Of a stretch of 64,000 nucleotides of DNA, positions 17,448 to 26,250 are shown piece by piece. The stretch lies in assembly GCF_000426245.1 (NCBI RefSeq), contig NZ_AUEZ01000009.1:62001-126000 (forward strand), in the 5' to 3' direction. The stretch is from Bradyrhizobium sp. Ai1a-2. Lineage in GTDB: Bacteria; Pseudomonadota; Alphaproteobacteria; Rhizobiales; Xanthobacteraceae. Under the pieces are notes generated by a model, which worked only from the letters and a program-made list of their open reading frames with translations, had not been told where the DNA came from and ran no database searches. Position 1 is the stretch's first letter, and each line of letters opens with the position of its first letter. The position numbers and the translations under genes are program-made.

Positions 17448-18227
17448 TCACGCATTCCGTGCCATCAGCCCGCCATCCACCGGGATCACCGCACCGGTCA
17501 GGAACGACGACGCCGGCAGGCACAGACTCAAGGTCATGTGCGCGACCTCCTCCGGCTCGCCATAGCGGCCGAGCGCCGTGCGGCGCTTGGCGTAGATCGT
17601 CTTGTGCTCTTCCGGAATCCGGTCGGTGATCCCGGTGCGGATCGGGCCTGGGCAGATGCAGTTCACGGTGATGCCCTCGCGGCCCAGTTCCACGGCAAGC
17701 GAGCGTGTCAGCCCGGTGACGCCGGCCTTCGCCGCGGAATAAGGACTGTGCAACGCGGTAGCGCCGAGCGCCTCGGTGGAAGCGATGTTGACGATGCGTG
17801 GGCATTTCGATTTCCGCAAATGCGGCAAAGCGGCACGGATGATGCGCTGATGCGCGGTCAGCATCACCGCGATCGCCTTGGCCCAGGCCTCGTCATAGCC
17901 GTCGTCGTCGATCGCGACCCGCACAGAGATACCGGCGTTGTTGACGAGGATGTCGAGCCCGCCGAAATGCGCGGCGACGCTGCCAATCACGACCGGGATC
18001 GCATCACGATCGGCGACGTCGAGCACCCACGCCTTTGCTGTCCCTCCGCTCTTGCCGATCTCCTGCGCCACCGTCTCGGTGCCTTCGGCGGTGATGTCGG
18101 TCACGGCGACATTGGCGCCTTCGGCCGCGAATACCAACGCGGTGGCGCGGCCCATGCCGCTGGCCGCGCCGGTGACGAGGACGGTCAAGCCTTTCACCGA
18201 GCGGCTGAGCTGTTTGAAATCGGACAT
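17448..18227 (-). CDS. SDR family NAD(P)-dependent oxidoreductase
   Basis: A 259-residue classical short-chain dehydrogenase: TGAASGMG nucleotide loop near residue 20, NNAGIS, catalytic Ser in NIASTEAL, and YSAAK. The C-terminal LTGAVIPVDGG is typical. It lies 125 bases upstream of the TfdA-like gene on the same strand, so the pair may share a catabolic route. The ATG at 18227 (MSDFKQLSRSVKGLTVLVTG) gives the standard length; a frame to 18299 adds 24 unmatched residues. Substrate unknown. Confidence 0.9.
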   Translation of the reverse strand: MSDFKQLSRSVKGLTVLVTGAASGMGRATALVFAAEGANVAVTDITAEGTETVAQEIGKSGGTAKAWVLDVADRDAIPVVIGSVAAHFGGLDILVNNAGISVRVAIDDDGYDEAWAKAIAVMLTAHQRIIRAALPHLRKSKCPRIVNIASTEALGATALHSPYSAAKAGVTGLTRSLAVELGREGITVNCICPGPIRTGITDRIPEEHKTIYAKRRTALGRYGEPEEVAHMTLSLCLPASSFLTGAVIPVDGGLMARNA

Positions 18228-18312
18228 CGCGTGACTCGCGGGATGGAGGGAACAGGTTGCAGGATTGACAAGGCTGGCACCGATCCGCAGACAGGTCAAA
18301 CAAGCAAGAGCA

Positions 18313-18361
18313 GAGCATGATCCGGAAAAGTGGGCACCGGTTTTCCGAAAAGATCATGCTC
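18313..18361. repeat. Palindromic intergenic repeat, family A
   Basis: The best-preserved copy of family A: GAGCATGATCCGGAAAAG on the left and the inverted TTTTCCGAAAAGATCATGCTC on the right, around GTGGGCACCGG. It sits between two divergently transcribed SDR genes. Confidence 0.85.
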
Positions 18362-18375
18362 AGAATAAAAGATGA

Positions 18376-18410
18376 GATCATGATCCGATCAATCTGATCG
18401 GATCATGATC
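18376..18410. promoter_or_regulatory. Perfect 16-bp inverted repeat before an SDR gene
   Basis: GATCATGATCCGATCA (18376-18391) is followed by ATC and then its exact reverse complement (18395-18410). It ends four bases before the AAAGGA ribosome site of the SDR gene at 18429. A 35-base near-perfect dyad could be an operator for a dimeric repressor or a hairpin in the 5' leader. It shares the GATCATGATC core with family A, so a repeat origin is also possible. Confidence 0.6.
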
Positions 18411-18428
18411 GAGGAAAGGAAGCACGCG

Positions 18429-19163
18429 ATGAACGAACTCGATTTCAGCGGCAAGCAGGTTCTCGTGGTGGGCGGCTCCAGCGGCATCGGCAACGGCATC
18501 GCGCAAGCATTCCGCACCAAGGGTGCGCGCGTGCATGTCTGCGGCACACGCGCCAAGGCGAGCGACTATTCGGCCGAGGAAGGTTCGCATCTCGAAGGAT
18601 TGGAATATTCGCAGCTCGACGTCAGCGACGCTCATGCGATCGAGCAATTCAAGCCGAGCTTCGACCGGCTCGACGTGCTGGTGCTGACGCAGGGCGCGGT
18701 GATCTACCGTCGCGGCGAGTTCGAGATGGAAGGCTTTCGCAAGGTCGTGGAAGTCAACCTCATGAGCTTGATGGCGTGCGCGATCAAATTCCAGGCGATG
18801 CTGAGCGCGAGCAAGGGCTCGCTCATCATCGTCAGTTCGACCGCCGCCTATCATTCGACGATGGGCAATCCCGCCTACAACGCCTCGAAGACCGGTGCGG
18901 TCGGATTGACGCGGACGCTTGCCGAGGCCTGGGCCGAGGACGGCATCCGCGTCAACGGCATCGCGCCGGGCCTGGTCGATACCAAGATGACCAAGGTGAC
19001 GACGGCGAATCCGAAGCGGCTCGAAGGCGCGCTGGAGCGCATTCCGCTGAGGCGGCTCGGCACGCCGCAGGACATGGCGGGTGCCGCACTGTTCCTGGCC
19101 TCGCCGCTCGCCGCTTACATCATCGGCCAGACCATCGTCGTCGACGGCGGCTTGATTTTATAG
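18429..19163 (+). CDS. SDR family oxidoreductase
   Basis: A 244-residue short-chain dehydrogenase with VGGSSGIGNGIAQAF at the nucleotide site, catalytic Ser in VSSTAAYHST, YNASK, and IIGQTIVVDGG near the end. Starting at 18429 places AAAGGA at the right distance; the in-frame ATG at 18405 lies inside the palindrome and was rejected. It diverges from the SDR at 17448-18227. Substrate not evident. Confidence 0.9.
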   Translation: MNELDFSGKQVLVVGGSSGIGNGIAQAFRTKGARVHVCGTRAKASDYSAEEGSHLEGLEYSQLDVSDAHAIEQFKPSFDRLDVLVLTQGAVIYRRGEFEMEGFRKVVEVNLMSLMACAIKFQAMLSASKGSLIIVSSTAAYHSTMGNPAYNASKTGAVGLTRTLAEAWAEDGIRVNGIAPGLVDTKMTKVTTANPKRLEGALERIPLRRLGTPQDMAGAALFLASPLAAYIIGQTIVVDGGLIL

Positions 19164-19226
19164 GCACAGGAACTGCCGCGCGGCTCGCCGGTTACCCTCA
19201 CCGACAATGGGAGAGGAGTGACCGCG

Positions 19227-19595
19227 ATGGACAAGGATCGGATCGCTGGCGCCACCAAGGATTTCGCCGGCAAGGCGGAAGGCGCTGTTGGTGAAATGAC
19301 GGGTGACGCCCAGACGGAAGCATCGGGCCGCGCGCGCGAAGCGGCCGGCACGGTGCAGAATCTCTACGGCCAGGCCAAGGATGCCGCGCGCGAAGCGGCG
19401 GACACCGCTGCCAACTACGCCAAGGATGCTTACGAGAATCGCGGCGAGACCATTCGCAGCGGCCAGCAGGCGCTCACCAAGACCGTGCAGGAGAATCCGA
19501 TCGGCGCCTTGCTGATAGCCGGCGGCATCGGTCTGGCGCTCGGGCTGTTGCTGACGCGCCCGCCGCGCCGCCCGCCACCGCGCTGGCGCTACTAG
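19227..19595 (+). CDS. CsbD-like stress protein with C-terminal membrane anchor
   Basis: A 122-residue protein starting MDKDRIAGATKDFAGKAEGA, the CsbD pattern of general stress proteins, followed by Ala-rich amphipathic helices (GQAKDAAREAADTAANYA) and a final membrane segment IGALLIAGGIGLALGLLLT with the basic tail RPPRRPPPRWRY. The anchor resembles the ElaB/DUF883 type, so this looks like a CsbD head on an inner-membrane tail. GAGAGGAG at 19211-19218 supports the ATG; GTG at 19218 is part of that ribosome site. Function unknown beyond stress association. Confidence 0.85.
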   Translation: MDKDRIAGATKDFAGKAEGAVGEMTGDAQTEASGRAREAAGTVQNLYGQAKDAAREAADTAANYAKDAYENRGETIRSGQQALTKTVQENPIGALLIAGGIGLALGLLLTRPPRRPPPRWRY

Positions 19596-19665
19596 AGCAA
19601 TCGCCGATCAGCGGCGTAGGTGGGCAAAGCGAAGCGTGCCCACCCTGCCTCTGGAATGACTGCCG

Positions 19666-21423
19666 TCACCATCTCAGGAAATTGCCGAACGGCGCTTCGG
19701 CCGAGCGTCCGACGTCCGCCGGGGGACGGGGCACGATCGGTGTCGGCGGACGCGGCGCGGTCTGCTGACGCGGCCCGGCGCCAGGCGGCGAGCCGAAGAA
19801 ATCGCCAAAGGTCGAGGCAGGCGGATTGGACTGGGCCGGCCGGAACACACGCTTCTGCGGTGCCGGCTTTGGCGGAGGCGCGGGAGCTGCGGCCGTCGCC
19901 GCCGGCGCCGTTCCGGTGCCTGCACCTGGGCTCGTGCCCCCGGGGGTGGTCGCGGCAACCGGCGTTTCGCCCTTGGCCTGCTCGCGACCGATTTCGCGGC
20001 GCGGCCAGGCAAAATCGTCGGCGCGGCCGGCGGGCGCCGCGAGCGCTTCGCCCTTGACCAGGGTCCGTGCCGCGAGCGGATCGACCGCGGCGGGACGCGA
20101 GCCAGGGCCGCCGAGCAGCTGATCGGTGCCGACGGAGGAGGCGACCAGCGGCACGATTGGTCCGGCCAATGGCCGCGTCGGCTGGCCGGGCGCAGCACTG
20201 GCGTCAGGCGTCGCCGGCTCGGTCGGCAGCGCGATCGGTGTCGAGCGCGCGAGCAGGCGTGTCACCTCACGCTCCGCATAATGCGCCAGCTTGCGCGCGC
20301 CGGCTTTGGTGAAGAAGACGCCGTCCGAGGTGCGGAGCTGGCGGATCTGGCCTTCGAAATCCGGGCCCTTCTGCATGAAGCGACCGGCCTCGTCGACGAA
20401 GCCGTCCCAGACATCGACATAGGTGATGCCGGCCTTGGTCGCGCTTTCGCGGTACAGCGCATCCAGGAACAGCATGTCCGACGTCCCCTTCTGGCCGCGG
20501 ATCGCCGGCAGGCCGACCCAAAGGACCGGCACGCCCTTGCTCTTGAGCACGCCGATCAGTTCATCGATCTTCTTGTTGTAGAGCTCGACCCAGCGTTCAT
20601 CGCGGAATTCATAGACGCCGTTGGCCGAACGCGCGCTCCGCTCGGACGTCGCGGTCTGCGGCGCGTCGGCGGCATCCTCAGGCGACAATTCGGCATCGAC
20701 CGGCTTGTCGTCCGGCTTCGCTGCGCCATCCGAAGGCTTGGTGTCCGAAGACTTGGTGTCCGAAGACTTGGCGTCCTTCGCATGGGTGTTCTTGTCATCC
20801 TTCTTCTCGGTTTTCTTGTCGTCCTTCTTCTCGACGACAGGCTCGCGGATCGAAACACGATCGTTGAGGCCGAGTATCACCACGATCGCATCCGCTTTTT
20901 CGGTGGCGAGGATGCTCCGCGCGGCGGTGGCCCAATCGGAGGGCTCGCCCTTGGGCTGGTATTTGATCAGGCCGGACACGGTCTTGTGCCTGCGGATCAC
21001 GCCCATGTCGGGCTGTTCGGAATAGGTGTCCTCAAGGCCATAGGCGAGCCAGTCTGCCATGGCGTCGCCAAGCACCAGCACGTTGCGCTCCGGCGCCGTG
21101 TCGCGCTTCGCCGGCGGTGGCGCTCGCGAAAAATCCTGCCGCGGAGCCTGTTGCTGCTGTTGTTGTTGCTGCGGCGCATGCTGGAAGGGAGCGAAGAAAT
21201 CCCCGCCCCCGCCGAACCAGCCGCCACCGTTGTTGCGCGGTGCCGACCGCTGCGGCGGCCCGCCGAAGCCCGGAAAGCCGAAGAACTGCGCCGAGGCGGG
21301 GCCGGCGATCCCGACCAGAAGCGCGATCGCAACGGCGAGCGCGACCAGCGGGCCGGTCTCGGTGAACACGCGCAGGAAGGACTTTGGCTTCGGCATCAAA
21401 GCTCGGTCGAAATGGATTTTCAA
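19666..21423 (-). CDS. DUF459 SGNH/GDSL hydrolase family protein
   Basis: A 585-residue exported protein. A signal peptide or N-terminal anchor (VALAVAIALLVGIAGPASAQ) precedes a low-complexity stretch with eight glutamines in a row. The SGNH domain has VLVLGDAMADWLA (nucleophile block, with Ala where Ser is common), VILGLND and DGVFFTKAGARKLAHY with the catalytic His. A charged Lys/Asp/Ser insert separates two halves of the domain, and about 180 C-terminal residues are Pro/Ala-rich. The family is linked to cell-envelope acyl groups in proteobacteria. The GDAM variant leaves catalytic activity uncertain. Confidence 0.87.
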   Translation of the reverse strand: MKIHFDRALMPKPKSFLRVFTETGPLVALAVAIALLVGIAGPASAQFFGFPGFGGPPQRSAPRNNGGGWFGGGGDFFAPFQHAPQQQQQQQQAPRQDFSRAPPPAKRDTAPERNVLVLGDAMADWLAYGLEDTYSEQPDMGVIRRHKTVSGLIKYQPKGEPSDWATAARSILATEKADAIVVILGLNDRVSIREPVVEKKDDKKTEKKDDKNTHAKDAKSSDTKSSDTKPSDGAAKPDDKPVDAELSPEDAADAPQTATSERSARSANGVYEFRDERWVELYNKKIDELIGVLKSKGVPVLWVGLPAIRGQKGTSDMLFLDALYRESATKAGITYVDVWDGFVDEAGRFMQKGPDFEGQIRQLRTSDGVFFTKAGARKLAHYAEREVTRLLARSTPIALPTEPATPDASAAPGQPTRPLAGPIVPLVASSVGTDQLLGGPGSRPAAVDPLAARTLVKGEALAAPAGRADDFAWPRREIGREQAKGETPVAATTPGGTSPGAGTGTAPAATAAAPAPPPKPAPQKRVFRPAQSNPPASTFGDFFGSPPGAGPRQQTAPRPPTPIVPRPPADVGRSAEAPFGNFLRW

Positions 21424-21543
21424 GACAACGCCATACTAGCGGAATCGGGCCGCAAGCGGGCATATTTTCCAACACGGATCGGGCATCCGCCGCAATCGTC
21501 AAGGCGGCGGCTAAATCGCGGTATTCAGGTCCCTTTCAGGGCC

Positions 21544-22941
21544 TTATTGCCCCCTCAGCCGCTCCAGCATGTCGGAGGTGGCAAATCCGTCGGCCGGCGT
21601 GCCGATCGAGGCCTGGAAACTGCGCAGCGCTTCCCTGGTCTGGCCGCCGATCTGGCCGTCCGGGGTGCCGCGGTAGAAGCCGCGCTGGGCGAGCAGTTGC
21701 TGCAGTTCCAGCCGTTCGGCCCGCGACAGCACCCGTTCCTGGCGGGGCCAGGGCTGTACGAAGGGCGGCGCGCCGCGCAGTCGATCAGCGAAATGGCCGA
21801 TCGCCAGCGCATAGGCCTCGGCCGGGTTGTACTTCATGATCACCCGGAAATTCTGCAGCATCAAAAAGCCGGGGCCTTCGGCGCCGGCGGGGGCGAGCAG
21901 ATAGGCCTTGTCGGCCGGGTGCGGAAATGGCTGATTGTTGGCGCGGCGGAGACCCTGCTGTTGCCATTGCGCGAGCGTCATCGCCTTGGCGCGGTCGGCC
22001 AGCATGTAGTTGAAGTTCTTGGGAACGACGACTTCGTAACCCCAGCTCTGGCCAGTCTGCCAGCCATCCTTTTTCAGGTTGTTGGCGGTCGAGGCGATCA
22101 GGTCGGCCGGATCGTCGACAACGTCGCGCCTTCCATCGCCATCACCATCGACAGCGTAGCGCTTGAAGGCCGTCGGCATGAACTGCGTCGGCCCGAAGGC
22201 GCCGGCCCAGGAGCCGCGGAGCTGCTCAGGGCGCAGATCGCCGCGATTGAGGATCTCCAGCGCCGAGAGAAATTCGTCCTTGAAGTAGGCCTGCCGGCGG
22301 CCGATGCAGGCAAGCGTGGCAGTCGATTGCAACACGCTGCGGTCGCCCATCTGGGTCGAATAATTGGATTCGATGCCCCAGATCGCTGCGACCGCGTAGC
22401 GGTCCACACCGTAGGCTTTTTCCGCCGCGTCGAATTGCGCCTTGTATTTGGCGAGGATCTCGCGGCCCTTGGCGAGACGGTTATCGTTCACGAGAATGTC
22501 GAGATAGTCCCAGATCGCCTTGGTGAATTCGGGCTGCGAATCCAGGAGGTCCATGATGCGCAGGTCCGGCGTGAGCCCGGCGGTGAAGCGCTCGAAATTC
22601 TCGCGTGTGACGTTGCGTCGCGCCGCATCGGGCCACATCGAGGCGACACAATTGTCGAAATTGGCGGCCGCCTGCCGAATCGCGGCCGCCGTCATCAGCG
22701 GGTGACCGGAAGCGCCGTCCTCGCCGCTCCATGGCGGGGCGGAGCCGTCACCGCCGAGCGCGGCCTCCGGTGGGGGCGAGGATTTGGATCCCGGGAACAG
22801 GTTGCCGAACAGATCCGCGAGCCCGCCCTGGGACTGAGCGAACGCCTGATCAGAAGAGACGACCTGATTGGAAACAACCAGAGCCGCCGCGATTATCATC
22901 GCGCTGACTCGGCTCCTGGTCGCTGTTCCCGTCCGCCGCAT
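21544..22941 (-). CDS. Lytic murein transglycosylase (MltB type) with peptidoglycan-binding domain
   Basis: A 465-residue periplasmic enzyme that cleaves the glycan strand of peptidoglycan. After a signal region (MIIAAALVVSNQVVSSDQAFA) the SLT_2 domain shows AIWGIESNYSTQMG with the catalytic Glu, SWAGAFGPTQFMPTAFKRYA, and VVPKNFNYML. A peptidoglycan_binding_1 domain follows at the C-terminus (LQQLLAQRGFYRGTPDGQIG). The ATG at 22941 (MRRTGTATRSRVSAM) gives a normal signal peptide; GTG at 23034 would add 31 residues. It diverges from galU. Confidence 0.92.
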   Translation of the reverse strand: MRRTGTATRSRVSAMIIAAALVVSNQVVSSDQAFAQSQGGLADLFGNLFPGSKSSPPPEAALGGDGSAPPWSGEDGASGHPLMTAAAIRQAAANFDNCVASMWPDAARRNVTRENFERFTAGLTPDLRIMDLLDSQPEFTKAIWDYLDILVNDNRLAKGREILAKYKAQFDAAEKAYGVDRYAVAAIWGIESNYSTQMGDRSVLQSTATLACIGRRQAYFKDEFLSALEILNRGDLRPEQLRGSWAGAFGPTQFMPTAFKRYAVDGDGDGRRDVVDDPADLIASTANNLKKDGWQTGQSWGYEVVVPKNFNYMLADRAKAMTLAQWQQQGLRRANNQPFPHPADKAYLLAPAGAEGPGFLMLQNFRVIMKYNPAEAYALAIGHFADRLRGAPPFVQPWPRQERVLSRAERLELQQLLAQRGFYRGTPDGQIGGQTREALRSFQASIGTPADGFATSDMLERLRGQ

Positions 22942-23141
22942 GGCTTGATCTGCCCGTTCCAATGATTGGTTCAGAAGGCCTTGTGACGGTTTCCAACAGC
23001 TTAACAAAGGCGACATTTTGTTTTGATCTGTCACAAGGACAAAAGCGAGGCGGCATCACACATCCGCCTTTGTTCCCGGCTGCAAACCAGTTAGCAAGGT
23101 GCGATACCCGTCTCCCACATTTCAAGGCGCCCGACATTCCC

Positions 23142-24023
23142 ATGAAAATCCGTAAAGCCGTCTTCCCCGTCGCCGGTCTCGGTACCCGTGTCCTGCCCGC
23201 CACCAAGGCAATGCCGAAAGAAATGCTGACCATCGTCGACAAGCCGCTCATTCAATACGTGTATGACGAGGCGAAGGAGGCCGGGATCGAGCATTTCGTC
23301 TTCGTCACCGGGCGCAACAAGGCCATCATCGAGGACCATTTCGACCGGATGTTCGAGCTCGACACCACGCTTGTCGCGCGCGGCAAGAAGGCCGAGATGG
23401 ATGTCCTGGCGCAGAACCAGCCCGAAGCGGGGGCCGTCAGCTTCACCCGCCAGCAGGCACCGCACGGGCTCGGCCACGCGGTCTGGTGTGCCCGCGACAT
23501 TATCGGCAATGAACCTTTTGCCGTGGTGCTGCCGGACGAACTGGTGCTGAACACGCCGGGCTGCCTTGCCCAGATGATCGAGGCTGCGGGCAAGCTCGGC
23601 GACAAGTCGAACCTGATCGCGGTCGAGGAGGTGCCCGACCATCTCACCCACCAATACGGCATCTGCGGTGTCGGCCCGCGCCACGCCCATCCCACCATGT
23701 TCGAGATCAACGGCATGGTGGAGAAGCCGCCGAAGGGCACGGCGCCCTCCAACCTCTCGATCACCGGCCGCTATATCTTGCAGCCGGAGATTTTCGAGAT
23801 TCTCAAGACGCAGGAGCGCGGCGCCGGCGGCGAAATCCAGCTCACCGACGCGATGATCGGGCTGGCGAAGACGCAGAAATTCTATGGCGTGGAGTTCGAA
23901 GGCGAGCGCCACGATTGCGGCTCCAAGGCCGGCTTCCTGCGCGCCAACCTCGCCTACGGCCTGCGCCGCCCCGAACTGCGCGACGGCCTGCTCGCCGAGA
24001 TGAAGAGATATTTGGAGAAGTGA
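23142..24023 (+). CDS. galU: UTP-glucose-1-phosphate uridylyltransferase
   Basis: A 293-residue nucleotidyltransferase that makes UDP-glucose for exopolysaccharide, lipopolysaccharide and cyclic glucan synthesis. The N-terminus KAVFPVAGLGTRVLPATKAM holds the nucleotide-binding GLGTR, followed by PKEMLTIVDKPLIQYV and, later, VEKPP and NLSITGRYIL, all classical GalU blocks. The start at 23142 gives the normal family length; the open frame to 22962 would run into the divergent promoter region. Confidence 0.95.
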   Translation: MKIRKAVFPVAGLGTRVLPATKAMPKEMLTIVDKPLIQYVYDEAKEAGIEHFVFVTGRNKAIIEDHFDRMFELDTTLVARGKKAEMDVLAQNQPEAGAVSFTRQQAPHGLGHAVWCARDIIGNEPFAVVLPDELVLNTPGCLAQMIEAAGKLGDKSNLIAVEEVPDHLTHQYGICGVGPRHAHPTMFEINGMVEKPPKGTAPSNLSITGRYILQPEIFEILKTQERGAGGEIQLTDAMIGLAKTQKFYGVEFEGERHDCGSKAGFLRANLAYGLRRPELRDGLLAEMKRYLEK

Positions 24024-24045
24024 CGGCGACGAGTTCACTCGCGCT

Positions 24046-24181
24046 GTCATCATCCGCCAACGGGTCGGCGCAGAGCGCCGCCCGATGACAGGCTCCGGCG
24101 GATGATTCAGTATCCCGCGGCGCCCGCGATTGATCCTGAAGAGTGCGGCGTACTGGATGCCCCGCCTTCGCGGGGCATGAC
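24046..24181. repeat. Palindromic intergenic repeat, family D
   Basis: GTCATCATCCGCC opens the element, CGGCGGATGATTCAGTA closes its first hairpin, and TACTGGATGCCCCGCC with GGGGCATGAC closes the second. It fills the gap between the convergent galU and diguanylate cyclase genes, suggesting a bidirectional terminator. Confidence 0.8.
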
Positions 24182-24193
24182 GGCTGTGGTGTC

Positions 24194-25714
24194 TCACGCC
24201 ACCAGCGACAGCGCCTCGAGGCTGGCGACCACGCTCTGGTTGCGGCCGTTGGCCTTGGCGGCATAGAGCGCCCTGTCGGCGGCTTCCACCAGGTCGGTCC
24301 AGTTCTGGCCGGCGAGGGGCGTGAGGCTCGCGACCCCGATGCTGACAGTGGTGATGGTCTCCTCGTCGCACCACTGTTCGACCTTGCGGCGGATCATCTC
24401 AGCCACGTCGAATGCTTCCACGGCGGTCTGGCCGGGCAGCAGCACTGCGAATTCCTCGCCGCCGAGGCGTGCCGTGCAATCGCCGGCGCGCCGGACCGAA
24501 TCCGAGATGCAGATCGCGATGCCGACCAGCACCTGGTCGCCAGCCTGGTGACCATAGGTGTCGTTGAAGGCCTTGAAATGGTCGGCGTCGATGATCAGGA
24601 GCGCGAGCGGCGTCGCGTGCCGGCCGGCGCGGCGCCATTCCACATCGATCTCGGCATCGAACTTGCGCCGGTTCCGCAAACCGGTCAGCGCGTCGGTTGT
24701 CGCGAGCTCTTCGAGCTTCTCCTCGGCCTCGGCGCGGCGGCCGATCTCGCGCGCCAGGAACAGCGTGGTGCCGAGCACGAACAGGACCAGTGCCGCCATG
24801 ATGGCGCCGATCCGGATCGCCTCCTTGCGCCATAAACTAAAGACACCATCCAGCGGTTTTCCGACCACGGTGAACAGCGGGCCGTTTCCGCTACGACGAA
24901 CATAGAGCCGCGGGGTCGGATCGATCGGGCCGGCACCGGCATAGGAGCTGTTGTCCTTCAGATTGTCCGCGGACCAGTTGGGCCGCGCCTCGGCCAGATT
25001 GGTGCCGATGACATCGAGATCGAACGGCGTGCGCATGATGATCGTGCGGTCGCGACGCAGCACAGTGATGGCGTCGCCGGGGGCAAGCGTCAGCCGTCCG
25101 AACAGCTCATGGAAATAGCTGAAGCGGATCGAGCCCGCGACCACGCCGAGAAAGCTCCCGTCTTCACCGCTGATGCGCCGGCTCAGCACGATCGCGTAGG
25201 CGCTGCGATGGAGCATCGGCTTTGAGATGTAGAGGCCGGTGTAGGGCTGGTCGCGATGTATGGAGAAATATTCTTCATCGCTGCGGTTCTCCGGCAGTGG
25301 ATCGAGCGTCGACGCATCGACCACCAATTGCCCCGTGCTGTCGAACACCTGGATCGCGCCAAAGTGCTTCGCGGTGGCGGCGTGGTCGAACAGGATCAGG
25401 TGCCGGACCTCCTTGCTGACTTGCTTGATCTCCGGCATCACCATGGCGCCAGCGACCGCGCGCAGCGACAGGTCGAACAGTTCGATGTTGCGGCTGATAT
25501 CGGCGTCGATGCCGGAGGCGAGGTTTTCCAGCGTCTGCCGGGCCAGCTCTTCCTCGCCGCGGCGCATGTCGAGCATGACGCTGGTACATACGGCGGAAAA
25601 GCCGATCACGGTCGCGACCGAGGAAGCGATCAGGAGCTTCGTCGATAGCCGCCAGCGCCGCTTTGCTTGTTGTCGCCGTTCGTATGGCATGTTTCGTCCC
25701 GGGCGACCCTTCAT
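24194..25714 (-). CDS. Membrane-bound diguanylate cyclase
   Basis: A 506-residue protein that should make cyclic di-GMP. A membrane segment near residues 25-45 leads into a periplasmic sensor part (to about 300, double-Cache-like, with VFDSTGQLVVDAS and DEEYFSIHRDQPYTGLYI), a second membrane segment (IGAIMAALVLFVLGTTLFLA) and the GGDEF domain. The active site is GGEEF at 418-422 and the allosteric I-site RAGD at 409-412, so product inhibition is expected. The start may be 25714 or the ATG eight codons inward. An EAL protein lies 540 bases away beyond one small gene. Confidence 0.93.
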   Translation of the reverse strand: MKGRPGRNMPYERRQQAKRRWRLSTKLLIASSVATVIGFSAVCTSVMLDMRRGEEELARQTLENLASGIDADISRNIELFDLSLRAVAGAMVMPEIKQVSKEVRHLILFDHAATAKHFGAIQVFDSTGQLVVDASTLDPLPENRSDEEYFSIHRDQPYTGLYISKPMLHRSAYAIVLSRRISGEDGSFLGVVAGSIRFSYFHELFGRLTLAPGDAITVLRRDRTIIMRTPFDLDVIGTNLAEARPNWSADNLKDNSSYAGAGPIDPTPRLYVRRSGNGPLFTVVGKPLDGVFSLWRKEAIRIGAIMAALVLFVLGTTLFLAREIGRRAEAEEKLEELATTDALTGLRNRRKFDAEIDVEWRRAGRHATPLALLIIDADHFKAFNDTYGHQAGDQVLVGIAICISDSVRRAGDCTARLGGEEFAVLLPGQTAVEAFDVAEMIRRKVEQWCDEETITTVSIGVASLTPLAGQNWTDLVEAADRALYAAKANGRNQSVVASLEALSLVA

Positions 25715-25827
25715 GCACCGGAAACATTGTTGCCGCCTTAAGCGGCGACAGCGATCCGCGAATGGGTTAACGGTTGGTTGGCGCGCATGACGTTTTTCGG
25801 CAATGGTGCGAGTCTTGAGGACCTGAA

Positions 25828-26112
25828 GTGAACGATTACGGCCCGTTGCGGGACTATCTGAAAAAGCAGACGCTGACCGAACTGGTGCTCAGCTTCGAGG
25901 AGATCGAGGCCATCATCGACGCGCCGCTGCCGCGCGCGGCGCAGCGCGCCTCCTGGTGGGATAGCCTCCGCAGCCCGCAGGAAAAGATGCCGCAGCGCGA
26001 GGCCTGCCTCGAGGCCGGCTACGTCGCCACGCGCCAGGCCGACGGCAACAGCGTGAAGTTCAAGCGGCTCCCTCGCAACACCCGTCGTCCCCGCGAAGAC
26101 GGGGACCTGTAA
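25828..26112 (+). CDS. DUF7662-like small protein
   Basis: A 94-residue protein with the pattern YGPLRDYL ... LSFEEIEAII ... PLPRAAQRASWW, which I recognise as the DUF7662 family; function unknown. The conserved core stops near residue 80. The last part, PRNTRRPREDGDL, is encoded by a piece of family D repeat (26081-26107), so a repeat seems to have extended or replaced the original C-terminus. GTG rather than ATG start is possible: the codon at 25828 is GTG, with GGACCTGA just upstream. Confidence 0.78.
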   Translation: MNDYGPLRDYLKKQTLTELVLSFEEIEAIIDAPLPRAAQRASWWDSLRSPQEKMPQREACLEAGYVATRQADGNSVKFKRLPRNTRRPREDGDL

Positions 26113-26128
26113 TCACAGGGCTTGCTCC

Positions 26129-26230
26129 GTCATCGCCCGGCTTGACCGGGCGATCCAGTATTTCAGAGACGACAGTCGCAGAGCCGAGAAGCCGCGGCGT
26201 ACTGGATGCCCCGCCTCCGCGGGGCGCGAC
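26129..26230. repeat. Palindromic intergenic repeat, family D
   Basis: GTCATCGCCCGG ... CCGGGCGATCCAGTA forms the first hairpin and TACTGGATGCCCCGCC ... GGGGCGCGAC the second. It lies between convergent genes and extends leftward into the 3' end of the DUF7662 gene through a further partial unit. Confidence 0.82.
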
Positions 26231-26250
26231 AGCCGGCGGAAAGCGGAAGT

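Noticed and set aside
20281-22965. 894-codon open frame on the plus strand
   Set aside because: It runs opposite to the DUF459 and transglycosylase genes, both of which have clear motifs. High GC produces such long shadow frames.
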